Shown: positions 45,971 through 54,531, counted from the first letter of the stretch. The stretch is DNA of 64,000 bases from Paenibacillus sp. OV219 (GCF_900110075.1 NZ_FOCJ01000007.1:1-64000); one strand, 5' to 3'. Notes: generated by a model not told the origin, from the letters alone. A program made the numbers and translations.

Positions 45971-46924
45971 ATGTCGAAGGTGTTGACTGAAGCGCAAGTG
46001 CAGCATTTTAAAGAAAAAGGCTGGGTCAAGGTTGAAGGTGCCTATCCGCGTGAAGAGGCGCTGAAGGTGCAGGATTTTCTATGGGGAGAGCTCGCGAAGC
46101 GGGGCATTCACAAGGAGGATAAAAGCAGCTGGACGGAGCCGGTTGTTCGGCTTGGCAATTATGTAGATCCGATTATGGATGGACTGAACTCCGAGCGTCT
46201 AACCGGTGCGATTGAAGATTTGCTTGGGGAAGGGCGCTGGCAGGAAGGGAAGATGATGCAGGGCGCTATGTGGGGCGGTTACATCATCAACTTTGGACCG
46301 GAGATTCCGGGCGGGTGGCATTACGACGGCAGTCATTTCCGTCATTACTTAGATAGCTGGGAGCAAGGGCTGCTGCTGGTCTGCCTGTTCTCGAGTGTGA
46401 AAAAAGGCGGCTCGGGCACGCTTGTTGCGGAAGGCTCGCACCATATTGTGTCAAAGGTGCTGGCACAGCATCCAGAAGGCATGGGACTGGGCGAGGCGCT
46501 GCGCGAGTGTGGGAAGCATCCTTGGCTGTCGGAGCTGATCGGCAAGAAGCAGTCAGCCTCGGACGATATTTATGCTGATTCTCCGGAGCAGGACAAGCGG
46601 GAGCAGGAGAAGCTGTCGAAGAAGGAGCATTTGGCGAAGTTTATGGACAACACGTACGAGGATCCGGAAGGTTACTCCTTGCGCGTTGTTGAGACGACGG
46701 GAGAGCCAGGGGATCTGGTACTCTGCCACCCGTTCTTGTATCACGCTCCGTCTGCGAACGAGCTTGGCATACCGCGTTTTATGTGCAACCGCGTCGCGCC
46801 GACGCATGAGCGGATGAATTTCAATCGGGAGAATCCGGCGGATTATTCGGTTGTCGAGCAGATGATTCGTGAGGCGCTTGGTTTGAAGGACGGAGAGCGC
46901 TGCGAGTGGGCTAGAGTAGAGTAG
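45971..46924 (+). CDS. Phytanoyl-CoA dioxygenase (PhyH)-like oxygenase
   Basis: The 317-residue protein has a double-stranded beta-helix fold of the Fe(II)/2-oxoglutarate type. The metal ligands are probably His117 and Asp119 in GGWHYDGSHF and the distal His in LCHPFLYHAPSAN, and Arg in IPRFMCNR would bind 2-oxoglutarate. Bacterial PhyH-like proteins hydroxylate diverse small molecules, and the substrate here is unknown. GAGGAG precedes ATG 45971. It follows the GH116 gene and may share its transcript. Confidence 0.87.
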   Translation: MSKVLTEAQVQHFKEKGWVKVEGAYPREEALKVQDFLWGELAKRGIHKEDKSSWTEPVVRLGNYVDPIMDGLNSERLTGAIEDLLGEGRWQEGKMMQGAMWGGYIINFGPEIPGGWHYDGSHFRHYLDSWEQGLLLVCLFSSVKKGGSGTLVAEGSHHIVSKVLAQHPEGMGLGEALRECGKHPWLSELIGKKQSASDDIYADSPEQDKREQEKLSKKEHLAKFMDNTYEDPEGYSLRVVETTGEPGDLVLCHPFLYHAPSANELGIPRFMCNRVAPTHERMNFNRENPADYSVVEQMIREALGLKDGERCEWARVE

Positions 46925-46943
46925 AAGCGTGTAGTTTGTGATT

Positions 46944-46982
46944 AGATAAGTGCATAGATAAGTGCATAGATAAGTGCATAGA
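46944..46982. repeat. 12-bp tandem repeat, 3.25 copies
   Basis: AGATAAGTGCAT is repeated three times exactly and followed by AGA. It lies 20 bases after the PhyH stop and just before the terminator. Confidence 0.9.
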
Positions 46983-46983
46983 C

Positions 46984-47036
46984 GATCGTCCGGCAATTGC
47001 CTTCTGCATGGGGGCATCCGGGCGATTTTTGTTTTA
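46984..47036 (+). terminator. Terminator after the PhyH-like gene
   Basis: ATCGTCCGG and CCGGGCGAT pair (one G-T pair) across a loop of about 24 bases and are followed by TTTTTGTTTT. Confidence 0.65.
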
Positions 47037-47096
47037 TTGGCACAGTCGTAGTATTGTTAGTTGATATTGATCTACGTAAGAAGGTGTTAGTTGAAA

Positions 47097-48191
47097 ATGG
47101 GGAAGACACTTATAACTGCGCTGCTCGGCGGCGCGCTGTTTATGCTGCTGCATGCGCCGATCCCTTGGCTGATTGGGCCAATGCTTGCTGTCTTGATCGG
47201 TTCGAAGGTTTTTGGCCGAACATCTGCTTACAGGTGGCCCTCCTCCGTTCGGAATGCGGGAATGATTACCGTCGGCTATACGATTGGGCTCGCCATGACC
47301 GCTACGGCGCTTGCAGAGATGTCCCATCAGCTGTTATCGATGGTACTTATGATTGTTCTGCTGTTGTTGTTTTGCGCAGGTATGGCGTTCGCTGTTGCCA
47401 AGCTCTCAGGTACGGACTTCAAGACCGCGCTGCTCGGCAGTGTGCCCGGAGGGCTGACACAGGTGTTGGCGCTGGCGGAGGAGACAAAAGGCGTTAATGT
47501 CACCATCGTCACGGTCACGCAGGTCATTCGGCTGATGATGATCATTGTGTGTATTCCGATTATCGTGTTCAGTCCGCTCATCGGAGGGACACATGACACG
47601 GGTGGGACTGTGGGTGTGGCTGTGGCTGTGGAACAACTGCACCATGCAGTCGCGACTTGGAGCGGGCTGTTCCCTGGTATGCTGTGGTTCGCGCCGGTTG
47701 CGATAGGCTGTGCGCTGCTCGGCAGCCGGGTCAACTTCCCAACGGCGTACCTGCTCGGTCCGGCGATTGGGACCGCTGTGCTGCAGTTGCTGTGCGGCTT
47801 GGAAGGTCCGGCGCTTCCGGCATTGTTCATTGATGCGGCGCAGCTCATGATCGGCGCCTATGTGGGGCTGCTCCTGAAGCCGGAGCAGCTGGAAAATAAG
47901 CTGCGGACGATCTCGCTCGCGGTAGGCAGCGGACTGCTGCTTATCGTCGGTGCTTGGGGATTCAGCTTGCTGCTGACAAAGCTGTACCCGATCTGGCTGC
48001 CAACGGCGCTGCTCAGCCTGGCGCCGGGCGGAATGGACCAGATGGGCATCATCGCGCATGAGATTGATGCCGACTTGTCCATGGTCGCTGGTTACCAGCT
48101 GTTCCGGATGTTCTTTATCTTCTTCGCAGTTCCACCGCTGCTGCGGCTGCTGTTTCGTCGCTCGCTTAAGCGTAGTTCCAGCAAGGGCTAG
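47097..48191 (+). CDS. AbrB-family membrane protein (PF05145 type)
   Basis: The 364-residue protein has about ten hydrophobic segments arranged as an internal duplication. The two halves carry similar segments: PWLIGPMLAVLIG with SVPGGLTQVLALAEE, and TAYLLGPAIGTAVL with LAPGGMDQMGIIAHE. This is the AbrB/ammonia monooxygenase-like family, which is not related to the AbrB transcription factor. Some members are linked to regulation or transport, but the function is unproven. TTG 47091 is an alternative start; ATG 47097 lies 11 bases after AAGGTG. Confidence 0.87.
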   Translation: MGKTLITALLGGALFMLLHAPIPWLIGPMLAVLIGSKVFGRTSAYRWPSSVRNAGMITVGYTIGLAMTATALAEMSHQLLSMVLMIVLLLLFCAGMAFAVAKLSGTDFKTALLGSVPGGLTQVLALAEETKGVNVTIVTVTQVIRLMMIIVCIPIIVFSPLIGGTHDTGGTVGVAVAVEQLHHAVATWSGLFPGMLWFAPVAIGCALLGSRVNFPTAYLLGPAIGTAVLQLLCGLEGPALPALFIDAAQLMIGAYVGLLLKPEQLENKLRTISLAVGSGLLLIVGAWGFSLLLTKLYPIWLPTALLSLAPGGMDQMGIIAHEIDADLSMVAGYQLFRMFFIFFAVPPLLRLLFRRSLKRSSSKG

Positions 48192-48243
48192 CAAGGTGGG
48201 ACGGATGGGGAGCGTCGGCACGTGGAGCTGACCCTGCCCGACT

Positions 48244-48279
48244 AAGCCGAATCGACGATACTCGATTCGGGCTTTTTTG
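48244..48279 (+). terminator. Terminator after the AbrB-type gene
   Basis: AAGCCGAATCGA and TCGATTCGGGCTT pair and are followed by six T. Confidence 0.88.
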
Positions 48280-48282
48280 TTT

Positions 48283-48466
48283 ATAAGTGGAAAAATCCAC
48301 TTATTCGTGGCGATTAAGGGCTACGACGGCTTAGTAAGTGGAAATATCCAGTTATTTGGAGTGGAATAGGAGGTTTGAGCCCATTTCGGCTAAAATAAGT
48401 GTAGAAATACACTTATTTATCGGTGTACGCCGCAAACTGGACGATTTAAGTGGATATTTCCACTTA
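48283..48466. repeat. Four copies of a ~22-bp palindrome (ATAAGTGGAnnTCCACTTAT type)
   Basis: Copies lie at 48283-48304, 48335-48355, 48395-48416 and 48447-48466, with centres about 51, 60 and 51 bases apart. Arms are AAGTGGA/TCCACTT in copies 1, 2 (one change) and 4, while copy 3 reads AAGTGTA/TACACTT, a compensated change that keeps pairing. The bases between copies are not conserved. No gene is seen here. Confidence 0.85.
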
Positions 48467-48534
48467 TACCTGTGAAAGGTCGTATCTGCGCGATTCGAAA
48501 TGGACTTGCGGATGAGTGTTTAAATACTGATGAA

Positions 48535-48670
48535 GTCCAGCAAACCAGCTACATTCGCCGATTCCCCCGGAATTCCACCAAAGAGGTCCAGCAAACCAGC
48601 TACATTCGCCGATTCCCCCGGAATTCCACCAAAGAGGTCCACCGAACCAGCTACATTCGCCGATTCCACC
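48535..48670. repeat. 51-bp tandem repeat, about 2.7 copies
   Basis: The unit starts GTCCAGCAAACCAGCTACAT and contains GGAATTCC. Copy 1 (48535-48585) and copy 2 (48586-48636) are the same by eye; copy 3 starts at 48637 with two changes and stops early. There is no unique spacer, so it is not a CRISPR array. Because 51 is a multiple of three, several open frames run through it on both strands; none has a convincing start. Confidence 0.9.
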
Positions 48671-48711
48671 TTATTGCAGCAGCTGCGCTCCGCGCCAAGC
48701 CTCCCCCAAAA

Positions 48712-48750
48712 CAAAAAACAGCTGCGCAGCGCAATTCGCGCCTGCACAGC
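48712..48750 (-). terminator. Terminator of the LacI-type regulator gene
   Basis: Read on the minus strand, GCTGTGC and GCGCAGC pair with an inner GCGC/GCGC stem, followed by TGTTTTTTG. It lies just behind the regulator's stop codon. Confidence 0.7.
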
Positions 48751-48758
48751 CGTTCTAT

Positions 48759-49841
48759 TTATCCCCTCACAGCGGCCATCGTGCTTTCGCCGAATACCAC
48801 TTTCGTCGCGAGGCGAATCGTCTCGTAAGCGCGGTCCGGCTTGCTCAACCGTTGCAGCAGTTGCTCCGTCGCCCGCAAGCCGAGCTGGTGCTCATCGTGC
48901 GCCACCGTCGTTAGCGTGTAGCCGAGGAACTCCGCCTCCTCAATCTGGTCAAACCCGGAGACGGCGAGGTCGCCGGGGATGGACTTGCCGATCTCTCCGG
49001 CATACTTAATGACGTTAAGCGCAATCTTATCGTTGACGCAGACGAATGCGTCAGGCAGCTCATTCATCTCTTTCAGCGAGCGTGCGAAACCTTCATAGTT
49101 CTGGAAGCCATCCGCGCTTGCCGATGTGATGCAATAGGCCGGGTTCATGGGCAGTCCTGCATCAAAATGCGCCCGCTGGAAGCCGAACCAGCGCTCCATG
49201 AAGCTGCGGCAGGAGCTAATATCTCCAATAAAGCCGAGCTTCTGGTGGCCTGCTGCAATAAGCTGGCTCGTAATCTGGTAGATGCTGTCCTCATTCTCCA
49301 TGAATACAACGTCTGTCTCCAAGCCAGAGAGCGGCAGCTCAGGATTAATGTTAATAAATACTTTCGGAATCGGGAGCTGGAGCAGTTTCTCGGTGTAAGG
49401 CTTGTCCATGCTGCCTGCAACGATAAAGCCGGCAATATCGCCGCTTGTCAGTACGGCGGGAAGCATAAGTGCGTCGATATCTTCGTTCTTCACGAAGCTA
49501 ATCTTCATCTCGTAGCCGTTGCCACTCGTAATTTCCTCGACTCCGCTCATCACATTCATCCAAAAGCCCGTGCCGTGATACAGCTGATGCTTTGTAAGAT
49601 AAGCGATGCTCTGTGTTTTGCCAGAAGAGGTGCCATCGGACTGTGACTGTGAAGCAACGATCTGTTTCACCTTCTTATAGCCCATCGCAATCGCCTGTTC
49701 GATAACACGCTGCTTCGTTTCATTTGTAATGCTTGGATGGTCGTTAAGCGCCTTGGAGACGGTGTTTCGGGAAAGGCCGAGACTTAACGAAATATCGTGG
49801 GTCGTCACCTTTTTGCTCAAGCGTATCAATCCTTTAGTCAT
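48759..49841 (-). CDS. LacI-family transcriptional regulator
   Basis: The 360-residue protein has a LacI HTH (about residues 11-60, VTTHDISLSLGLSRNTVSKAL, hinge KKVKQI) and a periplasmic-binding-like ligand domain with the dimer motif DAFVCVNDKIA and VSGFDQIEEAEFL. It is divergent from the secreted glycanase gene and likely regulates it. The start is ATG 49841; TTG 49820, nine bases after AAAGGA, is a credible alternative. The 28-bp palindrome at 49895 is a candidate operator. Confidence 0.9.
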   Translation of the reverse strand: MTKGLIRLSKKVTTHDISLSLGLSRNTVSKALNDHPSITNETKQRVIEQAIAMGYKKVKQIVASQSQSDGTSSGKTQSIAYLTKHQLYHGTGFWMNVMSGVEEITSGNGYEMKISFVKNEDIDALMLPAVLTSGDIAGFIVAGSMDKPYTEKLLQLPIPKVFININPELPLSGLETDVVFMENEDSIYQITSQLIAAGHQKLGFIGDISSCRSFMERWFGFQRAHFDAGLPMNPAYCITSASADGFQNYEGFARSLKEMNELPDAFVCVNDKIALNVIKYAGEIGKSIPGDLAVSGFDQIEEAEFLGYTLTTVAHDEHQLGLRATEQLLQRLSKPDRAYETIRLATKVVFGESTMAAVRG

Positions 49842-49894
49842 AGAGTCCTTGGTTCAATTGTAGAATAGTGCATCAGTTTGTCAATAAACAAAAT

Positions 49895-49922
49895 CTTAAT
49901 TTTGTAACATTACAAAATTAAG
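49895..49922. promoter_or_regulatory. 28-bp near-perfect palindrome, candidate operator
   Basis: CTTAATTTTGTAA and TTACAAAATTAAG are exact inverted 13-base arms around CA. The half-site TTTGTAACA recurs inverted at 50024-50032. It lies between the LacI gene and the glycanase gene, just upstream of the promoter at 49945. Confidence 0.7.
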
Positions 49923-49944
49923 AGAAAATTAAACAAAAGTCTTA

Positions 49945-49974
49945 TTTACAGAAAGGTTACAGGTACATTATAAT
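49945..49974 (+). promoter_or_regulatory. Predicted promoter of the secreted glycanase gene
   Basis: TTTACA and TATAAT are separated by 18 bases. The leader of about 200 bases contains the palindrome GTCACAGCTGTGAC (50088-50101) and a cre-like site. Confidence 0.6.
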
Positions 49975-50140
49975 CTGATTTGACGGAAAATATTACATAA
50001 TTACGACAAGTGTAAGGTATTTATGTTACAAACCACTCGACAAAAGGAGGGTATTAAGTAAACGATCTGCTGTGCGTATGGTATGCTGTCACAGCTGTGA
50101 CTAGAAATGAGATGAAGAAGCGTCATTATTTCGCTATTTA

Positions 50141-50154
50141 TGTAAGCGCTTAAA
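50141..50154. promoter_or_regulatory. cre-like site before the glycanase gene
   Basis: TGTAAGCGCTTAAA matches the CcpA/LacI-type consensus closely around a perfect AAGCGCTT core. It lies downstream of the predicted promoter, a position that would block transcription. Confidence 0.65.
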
Positions 50155-50178
50155 TACAAAGATGAGGTGAACAAGAAC

Positions 50179-52539
50179 GTGAATATGAATAGAACTCGCC
50201 GATTGGCCGCACTGTTTCTCATTATGAGCATGATTGCGGCAATGCTCGCTATACCTGCAAGTGCAAATGCGACTACCGACACAGCCTTATTCAATTTCGA
50301 AAATGGCTCGCAAAGCTTTACAGGTACAGGTGGAGCAGCGCTCTCCGCCAGCAGTGAACAAGCATACGCAGGCGCGCAATCACTGAAGATGAGTGTGAAC
50401 GTCACAGGGGCTTCGACAAGCCCATTCGCGAAGCTGAGCAATCCTGCCGGACTTGCGGCAGGCAGTACGTATGAGTTTCATATTTGGGTGCCGAGCGGCG
50501 CTAATATCGCGGGCATTCAGCCTTATATGATGGACAAGAACTGGTCCTGGACGGGAGCGCTCGTCTCTTACAGCAGCTTGACGAAGGATAGCTGGAATAC
50601 GCTCACGCTCACGATTCCGGCTGCCGCGCTTAATCCGTTTAACGAGCTTGGCGTTCAGTTGCAGACAAGCGGCGACTTTAACGGCAGCATCTACATCGAT
50701 AGCATTGGCCTTGTCGGCGGCGCTCCTGTCGAAACGCCCAGCCCGGCAAGCCTTAGCGATCTTCGCGTGAACGGGGTGACCGTAGCCGGCTTCTCGGACA
50801 AGAATCTCTCCTACATCGCGCATGTTCCGAACGCCACAACATCAGCGGCAATCACAGCTGCAACAACGGACTCTGCAGCGACAGCGGTAGTTAGCGGCGG
50901 CAGCAATCTGGCGGTCGGCGAGAATGAAGTGTCCGTGCTCGTCACGGCGAAGGATCTTACGACCAAGACGTACACCATTAAGCTGATCCGCGATCTCCCA
51001 GGCGGTGGCAGCAATCATATTAACGTACAAGGCACGAAGTTCTACGCGGGCCATGAACCGATCTGGTTCAACGGGGCGAACACGCCTTGGGATAACTGGA
51101 ATGATTTTGGCGGCGACTTCGATTTCAGCTTCTGGGATACGCATTTCCAGCAGCTCCATGACAATGGCGTCAATGCGACACGCGTCTGGATTACGAGCAA
51201 CGGCGAGGTTGGTATTGATATTGATGAATCCGGCCATGTGTCCGGCGCAACAGCGGCGCATTGGAACGATCTCGACAGCTTGTTCTACCTGGCGCAGAAG
51301 CACGGCGTCTACATTATGGCAACGCTGATGTCGTTTGACCATATGAAGGACTCGCATCCGAACTATAACAGCTGGCGCAACATGCTGATGAACGACGCGA
51401 ACATCGACTCGTACGTGACGAATTACGTCATTCCTTTTACAAACCGCTATAAAGATAATCCTTATCTGTGGTCGATTGACTTCATGAACGAGCCGGATTG
51501 GGTGTTTGAAGAGAGTAAGCTCCCATGGGAACAACTGCAGAAGCTGTTCGCGAAGATGAATGTTGCCGTTCATGGGAACAGTCATGTGCTGACAACTGTC
51601 GGTATCGCGATGGTGAAATACAACAGTGGCACATGTACGGAAGGCTGCCAAGGCAACAAAGTCGGTGATACGGAGCTGATGGGGGCAGTTGGAGGCAATG
51701 CGCTTGCGAAGCTGGACTTCTGGGCGCCGCACTATTACGACTGGATGGGTCAGTATTGGGGCGTTCCGATGTATGTGACGCCAGAGCAGTTCGGTCTGAG
51801 TGCGGATCGTCCGGCTGTCATTGGCGAGACGGCAGCTCTTGGCACGACAGGGCATAAGCTGGAGCAGGATTATTTCAGCGCATATGCGAATGGCTGGCAG
51901 GGCATGATGCCTTGGACCTCCAACGGCGTTGACTGGCTTGGTGATTTGACGAAAGTTGGACCTGCGGCGAGCAGCTTCTACAGCCAGCACCAGGCGCTCG
52001 TATTCCCGCCGATCCACTCGAACGATGCATCTTTAAGCGATTTGCAAATCGACGGAGTAACAGTCGCGGGCTTCTCAGCGGGTACAACCAGCTACAGCGT
52101 TGAAGTACCGATCAAGACGAAGGAAGTGACGGTTACGGCAACGGCTACTGACGCGAAGTCAACGGTAACGGTTGTCGGCGGCGCAAAGCTGAAGAAAATT
52201 CCGAATACGGTGACCGTTCTTGTTACCGCAGAGGACGGCACGCAGCGCACGTATACGCTGACGGTTAACCGAGTTAAATCGAATGTGGCTTCGCTTAGCG
52301 ACTTGCAGGTGAACGGCGTTCAGGTAACTGGATTTAATCCAAATGTCCTCGCCTATTCGATTCAATTACCGAGCGAGGCGACATCGGTTTCTGTGACGGC
52401 GACAGCGCTTGATGCACAGGCCAAAGTTCATATTAACAACGTGAAGAAGCTGAAGGCTGGGGCGAATACAATTACGGTACGCGTGAAGGCGGAAGACGGC
52501 ACAGAGCTAACGTATAGCATAATTGTAACTCGGGGCTAA
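50179..52539 (+). CDS. Modular secreted glycoside hydrolase, GH5-like, with cadherin-like modules
   Basis: The 786-residue protein has a signal peptide (residues 1-31), a carbohydrate-binding beta-sandwich (about 34-180), a cadherin-like beta-sandwich (about 190-272), a TIM-barrel catalytic domain (about 280-608) and two more cadherin-like modules (about 615-695 and 703-786), each starting ASLSDLQxxGVxVxGF. The acid/base is probably Glu438 in DFMNEPDW and the nucleophile Glu550 in VIGETAA. The fold resembles GH5 mannanases and cellulases; mannan is possible but not certain. GTG 50179 follows GATGAGGTGA by eight bases; ATG 50185 is the alternative. Confidence 0.87.
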   Translation: MNMNRTRRLAALFLIMSMIAAMLAIPASANATTDTALFNFENGSQSFTGTGGAALSASSEQAYAGAQSLKMSVNVTGASTSPFAKLSNPAGLAAGSTYEFHIWVPSGANIAGIQPYMMDKNWSWTGALVSYSSLTKDSWNTLTLTIPAAALNPFNELGVQLQTSGDFNGSIYIDSIGLVGGAPVETPSPASLSDLRVNGVTVAGFSDKNLSYIAHVPNATTSAAITAATTDSAATAVVSGGSNLAVGENEVSVLVTAKDLTTKTYTIKLIRDLPGGGSNHINVQGTKFYAGHEPIWFNGANTPWDNWNDFGGDFDFSFWDTHFQQLHDNGVNATRVWITSNGEVGIDIDESGHVSGATAAHWNDLDSLFYLAQKHGVYIMATLMSFDHMKDSHPNYNSWRNMLMNDANIDSYVTNYVIPFTNRYKDNPYLWSIDFMNEPDWVFEESKLPWEQLQKLFAKMNVAVHGNSHVLTTVGIAMVKYNSGTCTEGCQGNKVGDTELMGAVGGNALAKLDFWAPHYYDWMGQYWGVPMYVTPEQFGLSADRPAVIGETAALGTTGHKLEQDYFSAYANGWQGMMPWTSNGVDWLGDLTKVGPAASSFYSQHQALVFPPIHSNDASLSDLQIDGVTVAGFSAGTTSYSVEVPIKTKEVTVTATATDAKSTVTVVGGAKLKKIPNTVTVLVTAEDGTQRTYTLTVNRVKSNVASLSDLQVNGVQVTGFNPNVLAYSIQLPSEATSVSVTATALDAQAKVHINNVKKLKAGANTITVRVKAEDGTELTYSIIVTRG

Positions 52540-52613
52540 TTCCGCTTATCGTTACTCGCGGCTAAGCCGCCGCATCATCGTAACGCGCAGCTAAAGCTGC
52601 TTCATCAGCAGAA

Positions 52614-52658
52614 CGAAGGCTGGTCCGAAGGTCTTAATTGACCGCCGGGCCGGCCTTC
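52614..52658 (+). terminator. Hairpin after the glycanase gene
   Basis: GAAGGCTGGTCC and GGGCCGGCCTTC pair with two G-T pairs, but no T run follows. It may be a weak terminator or a stabilising 3' structure. Upstream of it two imperfect repeats of the form CGTAAC-CGC-GGCTAA occur. Confidence 0.4.
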
Positions 52659-52684
52659 AATAGTCCTAGGCAAGCCGGAATGGA

Positions 52685-52754
52685 TTGACGCGAAGCAGGT
52701 CGATTACGTAAAATGATGAAAAATCATTACAGAACTGTAAATTTTTATACAGTT
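52685..52754 (+). promoter_or_regulatory. Predicted promoter and inverted repeats before the two-component system
   Basis: TTGACG (52685-52690) and TAAAAT (52709-52714) have 18-base spacing. Two inverted repeats follow: AATGAT/ATCATT (52712-52728) and AACTGTA/TACAGTT (52733-52754). Confidence 0.5.
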
Positions 52755-52785
52755 TTGGCTCATGCTTCCGTGAGGGGGACAACTC

Positions 52786-54519
52786 GTGCTACCCAAATCA
52801 TCGTACTCGCTTAAGAGCAGAGCCTATTTCTTCCTCGTGCTCAGTTCGATTATTCCTCTTGCCCTAATCGGCTATATCTCCTATATTTCTATCATTTCCT
52901 TACTAAACAACAATATTGATGACGGTATCCGCAGCAATATGAAGCAGATTCAGATCAGCACTAGCAATGTGTTCACCAATCTGGAGGATTCGGCACTGCA
53001 GCTGGCGATGTATAACGGCAGAGTGGCCGACGATATTGAGACGTATATCGATACGGATGATATTTTGACCAAGTACGAGAAGAAGAAGGCCGTTATTGAG
53101 AGCATCTCGCTCATCAACGCCGCGAAGCCGGATATAGGACTCATCTTCTTCTATCACGCGGGCATGCATCAAGTCATGTTCGAGAATCAGAGTGTGCAGG
53201 AAGGGTTCCGCTTATCGAACCTCCCGACGCTTGCCCATGGCATTAACGCCACGTTCTTCGGGCCGCATCAGACGATGAAATCAACCAAGGACAGCGTGGT
53301 GTTCTCGGTCGCACGCAAAGTGAATCTCATTGAGGGTGCCGATCTCTACGTTTATATGGAGACAAGTATTAAATTGTTTGAGGATTTGCTTAAATCTCAG
53401 CAGTACAAGCTCGCGGTAACTTCCATTATGCTTAATTCACAGGGCAAAGTAATGTACAGCCAGGGGCAGAAGGATTTTCCACTCGGCTCCTACATTGATG
53501 TCAGTAAGTTGGATGATAAGGGCAAATCCGACTCGATAAAGAAAGGCTACTATATCTTCGCAGAGCAAGGCGAGCAAGGCTGGTACATTCTGTCGGCGGT
53601 CGAGAAGAAAGCGTACAGTTCGGATGTGCGCAAGTGGATGGGCAAGTTCGCGCTACTGGCAGTACTGTCGATTGCGATCAGTTTATTGTTGGGTCTATCC
53701 ATCTGGCGAGTCGTATACAGGCCGCTGCGTACGATTCACCGCGAGATTACTCTGTTATCCCATAACAAGTTCAACTCCGAATTGAAAAGGACGGGCATCA
53801 CGGAGTTCGACAGCCTGCTCGTACAATTTCATGTGATGAAGGACAAAATCTCCGATCTGTTCAAGGAGCTTGAGGAGAAGGAGCGCAAGAAACGGGCTGT
53901 CGAGGTGGAGAAGCTGCTTCACCAGATTAACCCGCACTTCCTGCACAATACGCTCAATACGGTGCAGTGGCTGGCTCGGATGAACGGGCAGGACGAGATT
54001 GACCGGCTTGTTGCGCTATTTACAAGAGTGCTGCATTACAACCTCGGCAAGGAAGGCGGCATCGTCTCCTTAAACGAGGAAACGGAGGCGCTTCAGAACT
54101 ACGTCGATTTGCAGCGTATCCGGTATGCGTACCATTTTGACGTGCAGATCAAGGTCGATCCGGAGCTTGGCGATGTTGCGGTACCGCGCTTTATTATGCA
54201 GCCGATTGTGGAGAATGCGATCTACCATGGGCTGAAGGATGAGAGCGGTTATATCCAGATCAGCGCGTATGAAGAAGCTGGCAAGCTGATTATCACGGTC
54301 CAAGACAATGGCGCAGGCATGACGGAACAGGAGATCGGGCGGCTGCTTGAGCCGCAGGCGGACGCGCATAAGAAAGTCGGTATGGGCATTGGCCTTAGCT
54401 ACGTCCGGGATATGCTTGAAGTCAATTACGGAAGCGCTGCTTCAATGGAGATTAAGGGTGAGAAGGATCAGGGAACGACCTTCAAGCTCACGCTTCCGAT
54501 AAGCCGCAGCATGATCTAA
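52786..54519 (+). CDS. YesM-type sensor histidine kinase
   Basis: The 577-residue protein has a membrane segment at residues about 15-37, an extracellular sensor of about 250 residues, a second segment near 283-305 (FALLAVLSIAISLLLGLSIW), a HAMP domain, the His-kinase segment QINPHFLHNTLNTVQWL with the phosphorylated His, and an ATPase domain with PIVENAIYHGL, DNGAGM and GMGIGLSYV. It starts with GTG after GAGGGGG. It pairs with the response regulator 12 bases downstream and probably senses a carbohydrate for the transporter at 55502. Confidence 0.93.
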   Translation: MLPKSSYSLKSRAYFFLVLSSIIPLALIGYISYISIISLLNNNIDDGIRSNMKQIQISTSNVFTNLEDSALQLAMYNGRVADDIETYIDTDDILTKYEKKKAVIESISLINAAKPDIGLIFFYHAGMHQVMFENQSVQEGFRLSNLPTLAHGINATFFGPHQTMKSTKDSVVFSVARKVNLIEGADLYVYMETSIKLFEDLLKSQQYKLAVTSIMLNSQGKVMYSQGQKDFPLGSYIDVSKLDDKGKSDSIKKGYYIFAEQGEQGWYILSAVEKKAYSSDVRKWMGKFALLAVLSIAISLLLGLSIWRVVYRPLRTIHREITLLSHNKFNSELKRTGITEFDSLLVQFHVMKDKISDLFKELEEKERKKRAVEVEKLLHQINPHFLHNTLNTVQWLARMNGQDEIDRLVALFTRVLHYNLGKEGGIVSLNEETEALQNYVDLQRIRYAYHFDVQIKVDPELGDVAVPRFIMQPIVENAIYHGLKDESGYIQISAYEEAGKLIITVQDNGAGMTEQEIGRLLEPQADAHKKVGMGIGLSYVRDMLEVNYGSAASMEIKGEKDQGTTFKLTLPISRSMI

Positions 54520-54531
54520 GGGGGAGTCGCG

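Noticed and set aside
46997..47497. 166-codon plus-strand frame overlapping the AbrB-type gene
   Set aside because: The AbrB-type frame has clear membrane segments and family motifs; the overlapping frame has biased composition and no ribosome binding site.
48535..48670. Possible CRISPR array
   Set aside because: The 51-bp units follow each other directly without unique spacers, there are fewer than three copies, and no cas gene is in the window.
48472..49009. Open frames of 118 and 159 codons over the repeat island
   Set aside because: They exist because the repeat length is a multiple of three. They lack ribosome binding sites and one runs antisense into the LacI gene.
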